Assembly: GCA_035544895.1 (NCBI GenBank) | Contig: DASZZM010000103.1 | Span: 114,971 to 178,970, forward strand | DNA: 64,000 nucleotides | From: JASLEW01 sp035544895 | GTDB lineage: Bacteria; Acidobacteriota; Thermoanaerobaculia; Multivoradales; UBA5704 | Reading direction: 5' to 3' | Part shown: piece by piece, positions 27,489 through 34,620 of the stretch | Numbering within the stretch: position 1 is the stretch's first letter | Layout: the number at the start of each line of letters is the position of its first letter | The notes under the pieces: generated by a model | Told to the model about the DNA's origin: nothing | Database searches by the model: none | What the model saw: only the letters and a program-made list of their open reading frames with translations | Position numbers and translations under genes: made by a program

Positions 27489-28078
27489 CCCGGCTCTTGC
27501 GCGAGCTGCCGCGGGAAGGGGCGTCACCGGGCTTCACGCCGCGGGTGCTCGAGCGCCTCGAGGCGGAAGGATGGCAAGCGCCGCGGGCCGGCCGGGGCCG
27601 CCCCGCGCGCCTTGCGCTGGCCGCGGCGGCGCTGGCGGCGGCGAGCCTGGGCATGGCCATCGGGCTACTGCGGCCGCCTGGGCCGCCGGCGGCGGGGAGG
27701 GAGGAATCGGTTGCCCTGCCGGCGGTTGCGGGAGCGGCGAAGGGCGCCGCGTCGACGCCGCGGCCCGACGCCGGAAGGCTCGCGCATTCCGAAGCGGCTG
27801 CCTCCGGGCCAGCGGGACGAGGAGGCCTGGAAGGGTCGACGCCCCCCCAGGGTCGCGCAGGCGCCGAATCCTCGGACGCCGCCCTGGCGCACCAACTCCT
27901 GCGCGAGCTTCGCGACGAAAGCGGCCGGCTGGAGCGGGAGTTGAGGGATCTGCGGCGGCCGCAGCGCGAGATCCTCTACCTGGGCGGCGACGACGAGCTG
28001 GACCTCGTCGTCGACCTGAGCCGGGTTCGCGAAGGGCGGCGGGTCCTGCCTGCCGCACATCACCACGGCACACTTTGA
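27452..28078 (+). CDS. Probable membrane-anchored anti-sigma factor
   Basis: A 208-residue protein overlapping the sigma gene in another frame, with GGAGG before its ATG. It has a short charged cytoplasmic N-terminus (about 50 residues, RRLARLLRELPREG), one membrane helix near residues 51-71 (ALAAAALAAASLGMAIGLL), a low-complexity extracytoplasmic linker and a short coiled coil (LLRELRDESGRLERELRDL). There is no zinc-binding HxxxCxxC motif, so identity rests on position and topology. The envelope-facing tail could sense stress together with the PDZ protein that follows. Confidence 0.6.
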   Translation: MEDHEPGRERRLARLLRELPREGASPGFTPRVLERLEAEGWQAPRAGRGRPARLALAAAALAAASLGMAIGLLRPPGPPAAGREESVALPAVAGAAKGAASTPRPDAGRLAHSEAAASGPAGRGGLEGSTPPQGRAGAESSDAALAHQLLRELRDESGRLERELRDLRRPQREILYLGGDDELDLVVDLSRVREGRRVLPAAHHHGTL

Positions 28079-28091
28079 CAGGAGGTGCGAT

Positions 28092-28814
28092 ATGGGCACG
28101 TCATCCAGGGCAATTTTCGCCGCCACGGCCGCGGCATCCGGGCTCCTTCTCTTGCTCGCCGCGGCCGGCGGCGTCCAGGCGGATCCCGCCGCGGGCACGG
28201 GCAAGGACCGGCAACAGGTCGTAAAGCGCACGGTGGTGCTGGTCGACGACGACGGCAAGGAACAGGTCTTCGAGGACTCGGGCGGCCCGGCCTTGAAGCG
28301 CGGCTACCTGGGGGCGCAGCTGACCGAGCTCACACCCGAGCTGCGCGACCACTTCGGCGCGCCGAAGAACGCCGGGGTCATGGTGGCGCGGGTCGAGGCC
28401 GGAAGCCCGGCTGAAAAGGCCGGTCTCCAGGTGGGCGACATCGTGACCTCGCTCGACGGCAAGGCCGTCGAGTCGAGCTGGGATTTGCGCGCCCGCGTGC
28501 GCAAGCTCGCCGATGGAGCCGTGGTGCCGATCGAGGTGCGGCGGGGCGGCGGAGCGCAGACGCTCAGCGCCAGGATCGAGCAGCGCGAAAGGCCGGAGAT
28601 CGACATCGCGCCGCTATTCATCAAGAGGGAAGGCGACGGCCCTCTTCTCCACCTGGGCCACGGTCCGCTGGTGATCCAGCAAGAGGAAACGGCGCCGGGC
28701 CGGCGCGTCCAGGTCCGCGGCCTTACCTCGGCGCGCGAAGAGCAGCTCGAGAAGAAGCTGAAGGCCCTGGAGAAGCGCTTGAGCGAGCTGGAGAGCCGCT
28801 TGCCGAAGAACTGA
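28092..28814 (+). CDS. Exported PDZ-domain protein
   Basis: A 240-residue protein with a signal peptide (ending near GGVQA, residue 30) and one PDZ domain (about residues 75-160): RGYLGAQLTEL, then GSPAEKAGLQVGDIVTSLDG. The C-terminal 40 residues are a coiled coil (LEKKLKALEKRLSELESRL). No protease domain is present. It has a strong AGGAGG site 14 bases after the anti-sigma gene. PDZ domains bind C-terminal peptides, so it may tune anti-sigma proteolysis or scaffold an envelope complex; this is inference from the operon. Confidence 0.75.
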   Translation: MGTSSRAIFAATAAASGLLLLLAAAGGVQADPAAGTGKDRQQVVKRTVVLVDDDGKEQVFEDSGGPALKRGYLGAQLTELTPELRDHFGAPKNAGVMVARVEAGSPAEKAGLQVGDIVTSLDGKAVESSWDLRARVRKLADGAVVPIEVRRGGGAQTLSARIEQRERPEIDIAPLFIKREGDGPLLHLGHGPLVIQQEETAPGRRVQVRGLTSAREEQLEKKLKALEKRLSELESRLPKN

Positions 28815-28823
28815 GGTCCTGGA

Positions 28824-29000
28824 TTAGTTGGCGCCGCCGGTGGGCGGCCCCGAGGGATAAGAAGGCGCTCGCTGACTGGCGCTGGCGGCCTCCCATCTAT
28901 CGGGTCGCCCCCCGCAACCCCTCGATCCCCTTCCCTCCCCTCCGGGGGGGAAGGGGACGCCCCCACCCCTGCCGCACTCAGTTTCGTCTAGCCCTACCGT
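28824..29000 (-). repeat. Dispersed intergenic repeat, copy D (short form, reverse)
   Basis: Starts about ten bases after the PDZ gene stop, with the right-end sequence TTGGCGCCGCC, and runs to the left end near CTCAGTTTCGTCTAG. It holds the stem CCCCTTCCC and GGGAAGGGG with a short loop. The rest of the gap 29001-29137 contains the terminator below. Confidence 0.8.
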
Positions 29001-29043
29001 TCCTTTCCCGTCCCCGCCGCGTACGCGCCACGGTGTCATGATC

Positions 29044-29070
29044 CCGCGGCGCGGCCGCGGCGTCTTTTTT
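29044..29070 (+). terminator. Rho-independent terminator of the sigma/PDZ operon
   Basis: CCGCGG (29044-29049) and CCGCGG (29055-29060) form a GC-rich stem with a 5-base loop, followed within four bases by six T (29065-29070). It lies beyond the repeat copy D, so the repeat would be transcribed. Confidence 0.6.
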
Positions 29071-29137
29071 CCTGGCGTCCGGCCCGCAGCACCACCCGCC
29101 TCCGTCGCGAGGGGCCCGGCCGCCCGGGCTCGCCGCG

Positions 29138-29866
29138 CTATCCTTTGCCCACCAGCTGCACGGCGTCGATCTCGTCCCAGCCGGGGATGACGTTGGTCGC
29201 CAGCGTGATCTTCACCCGGTTGGTCTTGTAGCTGGTGGGAGGGAACTTGATGATCAGGTAGTTGAGCTCGGTGGTCGGATCGTTACCCTGCCAGATCAGG
29301 TGGGAGGTGCCCAGATCGTCGACGAGCTCGACCTTGATCACCGCTCCCGAGCCGCAGGACTCGCGGATGCGGACCTCGCTGGCATGCACCGGCTTGGCGT
29401 AGGTCAGATCGAGCCACTCGATGCCGCCGTCCGGGGTCTTGGGCGCCCAGGCGTGCCCGTCGTCGCCGTAGTGGTCGACGTTCGGGGCGCCGGTGGCCTG
29501 CATGGCCGACCAGGAGGCGTCCCCCTGGGCGTCGTTGTAAGACGACGATGCGGTGGCTCCGGTGGCCCACTGGCCATCCGCGTCGTTCTTGATCTCGTCC
29601 TGGCGCAGCGCCCACTGCGCGGCCGCCATCTTCGCCGTCGTCTCCGCGGAGGCCTGGCCGGCGTCCGCCGTCGCGGCCGGCGGGGCGGCCGCAGGCGCCG
29701 CGGGTGGGGCAGCCGCCGGAGCGGGGGCCGGCGTGGCCGCGGGGGCCGGCGCGCCGGAGGTGGAAGACGCGCCGGCGGCCTCGGGGGTCTTTTTCTGCGA
29801 GCAACCCGCAGCCCACAGCGTCAAGAGCAACAGAGCCGAGAAGCTGGCCATGAAATACCGTCTCAT
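29138..29866 (-). CDS. Lipoprotein with discoidin-like (F5/8 type C) domain
   Basis: A 242-residue lipoprotein. The lipobox is LWAAGC (C22); a Pro/Ala-rich linker runs to about residue 70. The remainder has the shape of a carbohydrate-binding discoidin-like jelly roll: ASSSYNDAQGDASWSAMQATG, IEWLDLTYAKPVHASEVRI, and a closing VNPxxDEIDAVQLVG-like strand (NVIPGWDEIDAVQLVG). This fits surface anchoring with glycan or protein binding. I see no catalytic domain. It is followed on the same strand by nothing nearby. Confidence 0.65.
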   Translation of the reverse strand: MRRYFMASFSALLLLTLWAAGCSQKKTPEAAGASSTSGAPAPAATPAPAPAAAPPAAPAAAPPAATADAGQASAETTAKMAAAQWALRQDEIKNDADGQWATGATASSSYNDAQGDASWSAMQATGAPNVDHYGDDGHAWAPKTPDGGIEWLDLTYAKPVHASEVRIRESCGSGAVIKVELVDDLGTSHLIWQGNDPTTELNYLIIKFPPTSYKTNRVKITLATNVIPGWDEIDAVQLVGKG

Positions 29867-29904
29867 CGTTCCTCTCCTCCTCGTATAGTTGACGGCATCA
29901 TATC

Positions 29905-29950
29905 CCTCGTAACCCCGCCCCCTCCCTGGCGCACTTACGAGTGTCTCCTC
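29905..29950 (-). repeat. Probable fragment of the dispersed repeat (left end)
   Basis: CGCCCCCTCCCTGGCGCACT matches the left end of copies C and D without hairpin or right end. It lies at the 3' end of the E1 gene. Confidence 0.4.
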
Positions 29951-29953
29951 AGA

Positions 29954-32101
29954 CTAAAACGCCAGGAGCTCGCGCGCGGCGCGCAGGACCTTGTCGCGGT
30001 TGGGAAGGAGCTCGTTCTCGAGGACGCGGGCGTAGGGCACCGGGCGGTCGGGATAGGTGATACGCCGGACGGGTGCGTCGAGCCAGGGAAAAGCGGCGTC
30101 GGCGAGGCGCGCGGCGACCTCGGCGCCGAAACCCAGGGTGAGCGGCGCCTCGTGGACGACGAGGGCGCGCCCGGTCTGGCGCACCGATGCCAGGACCGTC
30201 TCTTCGTCGTAGGGGACCAGCGTGCGCAGGTCGATCACCTCCGCCTCGACGCCCTCGCCGGCGAGCGCGCCGGCAGCCTCCAGGCAGAGCCAGGTGGACC
30301 AGCCATACCCGACCAGCGTCAGGTCGCGGCCTCGACGCATCACCCGGGCCTTCCCGATCCGCGCCACGCCGGCGTCCGCCGGGTCCGCCGGGTCCGCCGG
30401 CAGCGCTTCCTTGATGCGCCGGTAGAGATACTTGTGCTCGAACACCAGTACCGGGTTGGGATCGCGGATGGCCGCCTTGAGCAGCCCGCGGGCGTCGGCG
30501 GCGGTGGCCGGGCAGACGACCTTGAGTCCGGCCGTGTGCGCGAACCACCCTTCGTTGTTTTGCGAGTGAAAGGGCCCTGCGCCGACCCCGCCGCCTGAAG
30601 GCAGGCGCACCACGATAGGGCAAGGCACCTGCCAGCGGTAGTAGAGCTTCGCCGCGATGTTGACCAGCTGGTTGAAGCCGCAAGAGATGAAGTCGGCGAA
30701 CTGCATCTCTACCACCGGGCGGTAACCGAGCAACGCGGCGCCGATGGCAATGCCGATCGTGCCGCTCTCGGCAATCGGCGTATCGAGCACCCGGTGCGGC
30801 CAGCGAGCATGCAGACCCCTGGTGGTGCGGAAGGCGCCCTCGAAGGCGCCGATGTCCTGACCCATGAGGATCACCGACTCGTCACGCTCCATCTCCTCGC
30901 GCAGCGCCTGGTTGACCGCGTCGACGTAAGTGGTCTCGCGGCCGGAGGCCGCGGCGGCACCGCGGGAGGGGGGCGCGGGAGAGTCGCCCACCCTGGCCGC
31001 GAGGCCCGGCCGGCGTTCCGCCGTGGCGGCAGGAGAGGAGGCGTCGGGGGCGAACACCGGGCGGAGGGCCGTCGCGGGATCGGGCGGCGCCGCCTCGATG
31101 GCGTGCGCGATCGCCCTCTCGACGAGCTCGCCGATGCGGCGCTCCAGGCGCTCGCGCGCCGCGCCGTCGAGCACTCCCTCGCGCTCGAGGCGCGCGGCAT
31201 AGGCGGGAACGGGATCGGCCGCGAGGTAGCCGGTGAGCTCCTCGGCGGGCACCACCTTGAGCGAGTCGTCTCCCTCGCTGTGGCCGCGCATCCTGCCGAG
31301 CATCGCCTCGAGCAGGGTCGGGCCGCCGCCCGCGCGGGCACGGGCCACGGCGCGCGCCACCGCGGCGGCCATCGCGTCGGGATCGTTGCCGTCCACGGTC
31401 TCGGCGGCGATGCCGTAGCCGGCGCCACGGTCGCTCAAACGCTCGGCGGCGTACTGCTGCGCGGCCGGCGTCGAGAAGGCATAGCGGTTGTTCTCCACGA
31501 TCAGGACCAGCGGCAGCTTCCACACCGCCGCCATGTTGAGGCCCTCGTGGAAATCGCCGGTCGAGGTGCCGCCTTCGCCGATGAAGTTGAGGGCCACGCG
31601 GTCGCTCCCGTCCTGGCGAAAGGCGAAGGCGCAGCCGGCCGCCACCGGGATCATCGACCCCAGATGGCTGATCATGCCGACGTGCAGGATGCCGTGCTCC
31701 GGCGCCAGGTAGCCGTAGTGGAAGGAGCGCTCCACGCCCTGGGAGAAACCTGCGCCCTTGCCCAGGAGCTGGCAGGCGAGCCTGAGCAGCAGCTCTTCCG
31801 GGTCGGGGCGCGGGTCGGGCCGCCTGCCGTCCGGCTCTCCGAAGCCAAGGCCGGGAAAGGTGCGCGCCGGGTCGAGATAGACCGCGAGGATCGCGCCCAG
31901 GTCGCGATGCAAGGTGCACAGCGCGTCGCCGGGTCCGAGCGCCAGCGCGGCCGGAATGGTCGTGGCCTCGTTGCCCACCTCGCTGTACCACTTGCTCACC
32001 CTGCCGGTGAGCAGCAGCGCCTCGAACCGGGCGTCGAAATCCCGGGTGAGCTTCATGAACGCGTAGCGCAGCAGGCGCTCGCGCGACGTGGCCGCGGTCA
32101 T
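29954..32101 (-). CDS. 2-oxoacid dehydrogenase E1 component, alpha and beta subunits fused
   Basis: A 715-residue thiamine-diphosphate enzyme that decarboxylates 2-oxoacids and passes the acyl group to a lipoyl E2. Residues 1-340 are the alpha subunit, with the ThDP motif GEGGTSTGDFHEGLNMA and the phospho-loop region GHSEGDD. Residues about 390-715 are the beta subunit (YVDAVNQALREEMERD, GQDIGAFEGAF, PIAESGTIGIAIGAAL, SGGGVGAGPFHSQ). The branched-chain (2-oxoisovalerate) type is the nearest match. The linker between them is Ala/Pro-rich. No E2 or E3 gene is in the window. A PADPADPAD tract in the beta half comes from a 9-base DNA repeat. Confidence 0.88.
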   Translation of the reverse strand: MTAATSRERLLRYAFMKLTRDFDARFEALLLTGRVSKWYSEVGNEATTIPAALALGPGDALCTLHRDLGAILAVYLDPARTFPGLGFGEPDGRRPDPRPDPEELLLRLACQLLGKGAGFSQGVERSFHYGYLAPEHGILHVGMISHLGSMIPVAAGCAFAFRQDGSDRVALNFIGEGGTSTGDFHEGLNMAAVWKLPLVLIVENNRYAFSTPAAQQYAAERLSDRGAGYGIAAETVDGNDPDAMAAAVARAVARARAGGGPTLLEAMLGRMRGHSEGDDSLKVVPAEELTGYLAADPVPAYAARLEREGVLDGAARERLERRIGELVERAIAHAIEAAPPDPATALRPVFAPDASSPAATAERRPGLAARVGDSPAPPSRGAAAASGRETTYVDAVNQALREEMERDESVILMGQDIGAFEGAFRTTRGLHARWPHRVLDTPIAESGTIGIAIGAALLGYRPVVEMQFADFISCGFNQLVNIAAKLYYRWQVPCPIVVRLPSGGGVGAGPFHSQNNEGWFAHTAGLKVVCPATAADARGLLKAAIRDPNPVLVFEHKYLYRRIKEALPADPADPADAGVARIGKARVMRRGRDLTLVGYGWSTWLCLEAAGALAGEGVEAEVIDLRTLVPYDEETVLASVRQTGRALVVHEAPLTLGFGAEVAARLADAAFPWLDAPVRRITYPDRPVPYARVLENELLPNRDKVLRAARELLAF

Positions 32102-32216
32102 AGGCGTGGCAGTCTATGCCAGGTCGTCGCCCGCCAGAGCCAGCCAGCTGCCGCTGGGCGCAGACCATCAGCCTGCAGATGCGTGCTAGCGTGCATATGA
32201 TGACCGGAGGTCCCTG

Positions 32217-33164
32217 ATGAAAATCGGAGTGATCGGCGCCGGCGCCGTCGGTTCTGCCTGCCTGCTATCGAGCATCCTGCGCGGCATCGCGCGCGAGATT
32301 GTCGTGGTGAACCGAGACCGTAAGCGGGCAAAGGCCGTGGTGGCTGATCTGCAGTACGGCGCGGCGCTCTCGTCGGCCGTCCAGATCCGCGACGGAGAAT
32401 ACTCGGACCTCGCCGACGCGGCACTCGTCATGATCACCGCCGGCATGAATGAAAAGGCCGGCGGGGCGACAAATCGCAGCGATCCGGCAGGCCGGCTCAA
32501 GCTGCTCGAGTCGAACGTGGGTATCTACAGGCAGATCCTTCCCGAGATCTTCAGGACGGCACCGGAAGCCGTCATCCTGGTCGTGACCGATCCTCCGGAC
32601 CCACTGGCCGACTTCGTGCACACCTTCGGGTTCACGCGGGTCTTGAGCACGGGGACGTTTCTCGACAGCCTGCGCTTCCGGTTCCACGTGGCTCGGCACC
32701 TGCACGTCGATCCCGCATCTGTGGAAGCCCTCGTCCTGGGTGAGCATGGGACGTCGGAAGTGTTCATGTGGTCTTCGGCGCAGGTCGCAGGCGTTCGGGT
32801 TCTAGAGGCTCTGCATCAGACCGATCGCGGCCGCGAGGAGCTCCGTCGCAGCATCGAGGAGGAAGTCCGCTACGCCAACATCACCATCATCGAAGGCAAT
32901 CAGGCGAGTCAGTTTGGAATCGGCATGGTGTCGGCTCGCATTGCGGAGATCGTGTTGCGCGACGAGCGCGGAGTGATTCCGATTGGATCCCACAACCCCA
33001 AGTATGGCGTAACGCTCTCCATGCCGAGCGTGCTGGGGCAGACGGGTGTGGCGCAAATCTTGGAACCTGCAATGTCCGATGAAGAACGGCAAGCCCTGCA
33101 GCGGAGCGCCGAAAAGCTGAAGGCGGCGGTGGCACGGATCCAAGACGGAGGCATACGCGCGTGA
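32217..33164 (+). CDS. Lactate/malate dehydrogenase-family protein with altered substrate site
   Basis: A 315-residue NAD-dependent 2-hydroxyacid dehydrogenase relative. The Rossmann motif GAGAVGSAC, D150/R153 (TFLDSLRFR) and catalytic H177 (GEHGTSE) are intact. Other positions differ from LDH: the specificity residue in the loop is E79 where LDH has glutamine and MDH arginine; the loop has about eight extra residues (GGATNRSDPAGR); and the substrate-contacting asparagine of TNPxD is aspartate (D125, VTDPPDP). Function is therefore uncertain. GGAGG precedes the ATG by 6 bases. It is divergent from the E1 gene, with a TATGAT -10-like hexamer at 32196-32201. Its GC content looks lower than its neighbours'. 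Confidence 0.75.
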   Translation: MKIGVIGAGAVGSACLLSSILRGIAREIVVVNRDRKRAKAVVADLQYGAALSSAVQIRDGEYSDLADAALVMITAGMNEKAGGATNRSDPAGRLKLLESNVGIYRQILPEIFRTAPEAVILVVTDPPDPLADFVHTFGFTRVLSTGTFLDSLRFRFHVARHLHVDPASVEALVLGEHGTSEVFMWSSAQVAGVRVLEALHQTDRGREELRRSIEEEVRYANITIIEGNQASQFGIGMVSARIAEIVLRDERGVIPIGSHNPKYGVTLSMPSVLGQTGVAQILEPAMSDEERQALQRSAEKLKAAVARIQDGGIRA

Positions 33165-33201
33165 CTGGCGACGCCGAAGCCCGGCGAAGGGGCTTGGCCC
33201 G

Positions 33202-33687
33202 TTATCTGAGAGTTTCGATTCGCGTGACGGGATGAAGCTCGTTCCAGCCATTGTCGCGGTCGGTGACGTAGGCTCCGGTGACGCGGACGCGATCGCCGAC
33301 CTTGGGAATGGTGACCTGCGAAGTCAATGCCGCGCAGGCAGTTGCGGCATCGCTTTCGGTCGGGGCGTGCTCGCAGATTACCTCAGCCACAAGGTCGCCA
33401 TGAGCGTGAGTCGCGTTGACGAGATTCAAGACTGCTTTATGTTCGGGATCGAGCGCAATATGGAGATCGCCATCCGAGCCGCGGTGCACCGAGACGACGC
33501 GGCCATCGACAGCCGTGCACCTTGCAATGACTCGCAGCCTTTCCGGATGATAGACATGTCTCCATAGATCGGCATTACAATTTCCAGCCGGCAATTCCAC
33601 CGTTATCGTCCCAGAGTAGCGCAGCCTGGCCATCAAGAACAAAGCGAGGAGCGCTACCAGCACAGCGATCACTGACATTCGCCTCAA
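33202..33687 (-). CDS. Small exported or membrane-anchored protein, OB-fold-like
   Basis: A 161-residue protein of unknown function. Residues 4-21 form a membrane helix. The remainder has four cysteines (positions near 37, 58, 105, 116, suited to disulfides) and a pattern of short beta strands ending VGDRVRVTGAYVTDRDNGW, followed by NELHPVTRIE, which resembles a small OB-fold. Its ATG overlaps the end of the broken ParE-like gene. Confidence 0.55.
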   Translation of the reverse strand: MRRMSVIAVLVALLALFLMARLRYSGTITVELPAGNCNADLWRHVYHPERLRVIARCTAVDGRVVSVHRGSDGDLHIALDPEHKAVLNLVNATHAHGDLVAEVICEHAPTESDAATACAALTSQVTIPKVGDRVRVTGAYVTDRDNGWNELHPVTRIETLR

Positions 33688-33944
33688 GGCGGGCTCCCTC
33701 TGAACGTCAGACAGGCAAGGCAGCGGTGCCCGCCCACGGCCGCGGGAACACCTTGAGCTGCACGCGTCGAGTGTTTTCGACCCCCCTCAGAGCCAGCGTC
33801 GGGAAACTCCAGAGCCAGCCGCGTAGCCTGCTCGAGAGCCTTAACGAAACGGCCTGAAACTTCAGGGCCAGCTTCACGCCGGTAATATCGCGTCTCAGCC
33901 TCCACCTCAGCGTCAGCCTGAGGAAGGAAGCGAACTGGCTTCAA
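33684..33944 (-). pseudogene. ParE/RelE-type toxin, frameshifted
   Basis: The first 53 residues match the ParE fold: VRFLPQADAEVEAETRYYRR, then GRFVKALEQATRLALEFPDAG. After that the frame runs into unrelated residues. The neighbouring frame carries the expected continuation (ENTRRVQLKVFPRPW, as in ParE RRxxLxxFP), starting at a run of six G on the reverse strand near 33782. That frame then stops early, so the C-terminal strand with the catalytic region is lost either way. It overlaps the antitoxin stop by 4 bases. Confidence 0.6.
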
Positions 33945-34168
33945 TCGGCCAGCTTTCTTGCTCGCGCGAAGACTTCCTCTGCAGGAATGAGCTCTACCTC
34001 GCCACGCTCAAAGGCCGCGACCCGCGCACGGATCTCGGCGTCCCAGGCCGCTTCGACGCTGGGTGAGCTAACTTCGACAAGGGACTCAAGCAGAAGCTCT
34101 GCAAGTCGCGCCCGATCCTCGGGCGGCAGCTGGCGAACCTGCGCTTCCACTTCCGCGAAACTCGACAT
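33941..34168 (-). CDS. Addiction-module antitoxin of the short helical type
   Basis: A 75-residue protein of the 'putative addiction module component' family that pairs with ParE-like toxins: MSSFAEVEAQVRQLPPEDRA, then LAELLLESL, and a tail with AWDAEIRARVAAFERGEVELIPAEEVFARAR. The ATG at 34168 has a purine-rich site upstream; the frame extends further but without similarity. The downstream toxin is broken, so this antitoxin is probably a remnant. Confidence 0.75.
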   Translation of the reverse strand: MSSFAEVEAQVRQLPPEDRARLAELLLESLVEVSSPSVEAAWDAEIRARVAAFERGEVELIPAEEVFARARKLAD

Positions 34169-34197
34169 AGCGACTCCTTGCCCTTCCGACCTAACGG

Positions 34198-34491
34198 ATG
34201 CCCGAGCTGTACGTCCCACCTGCCTTCGCCGGTGAGGCGTCTTGCTGCCCCCAGTCTCGCCCCCGCGAGGGGGCACTGAACCGCATCCTGGAAGCGCTCG
34301 ACCTCCCGCTCGAAGCCATCGACCGCGCGCAGGAGTTCGCCCGGCACCCGGTCAGTGACGGCACCCTGCCGCCCGACGATCGCGCCGAGCAACGGAAAGC
34401 CGCTCTCCGGCTCGCGCACGAGTGCGGCCGGGCCGTGGCGCACTGCTGCCTCGCGTTCATAGAGCTGCAAGCCGGCGGGTGGGAGGAGTAG
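34198..34491 (+). CDS. Hypothetical protein, 97 residues
   Basis: An open frame of 97 residues with the high third-position GC typical of real genes here. The middle (DRAEQRKAALRLAHECGRAV) is helical and ends in a short amphipathic helix. I do not recognise it and see no ribosome site. It is divergent from the antitoxin gene. If it is not real, 34169-34620 holds no gene. Confidence 0.35.
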   Translation: MPELYVPPAFAGEASCCPQSRPREGALNRILEALDLPLEAIDRAQEFARHPVSDGTLPPDDRAEQRKAALRLAHECGRAVAHCCLAFIELQAGGWEE

Positions 34492-34620
34492 GACCCGCGC
34501 TCGCCAACGTAAACCAACGCCCCGCCGGCCTTCAGTCTCCTTCCTGCGATGTCGCAAAAAGACCGGCTTGAAAGCCGGAATCTCCTCCCAATGCTCCCGT
34601 AGGAATCGCGCAGGCCCGAC

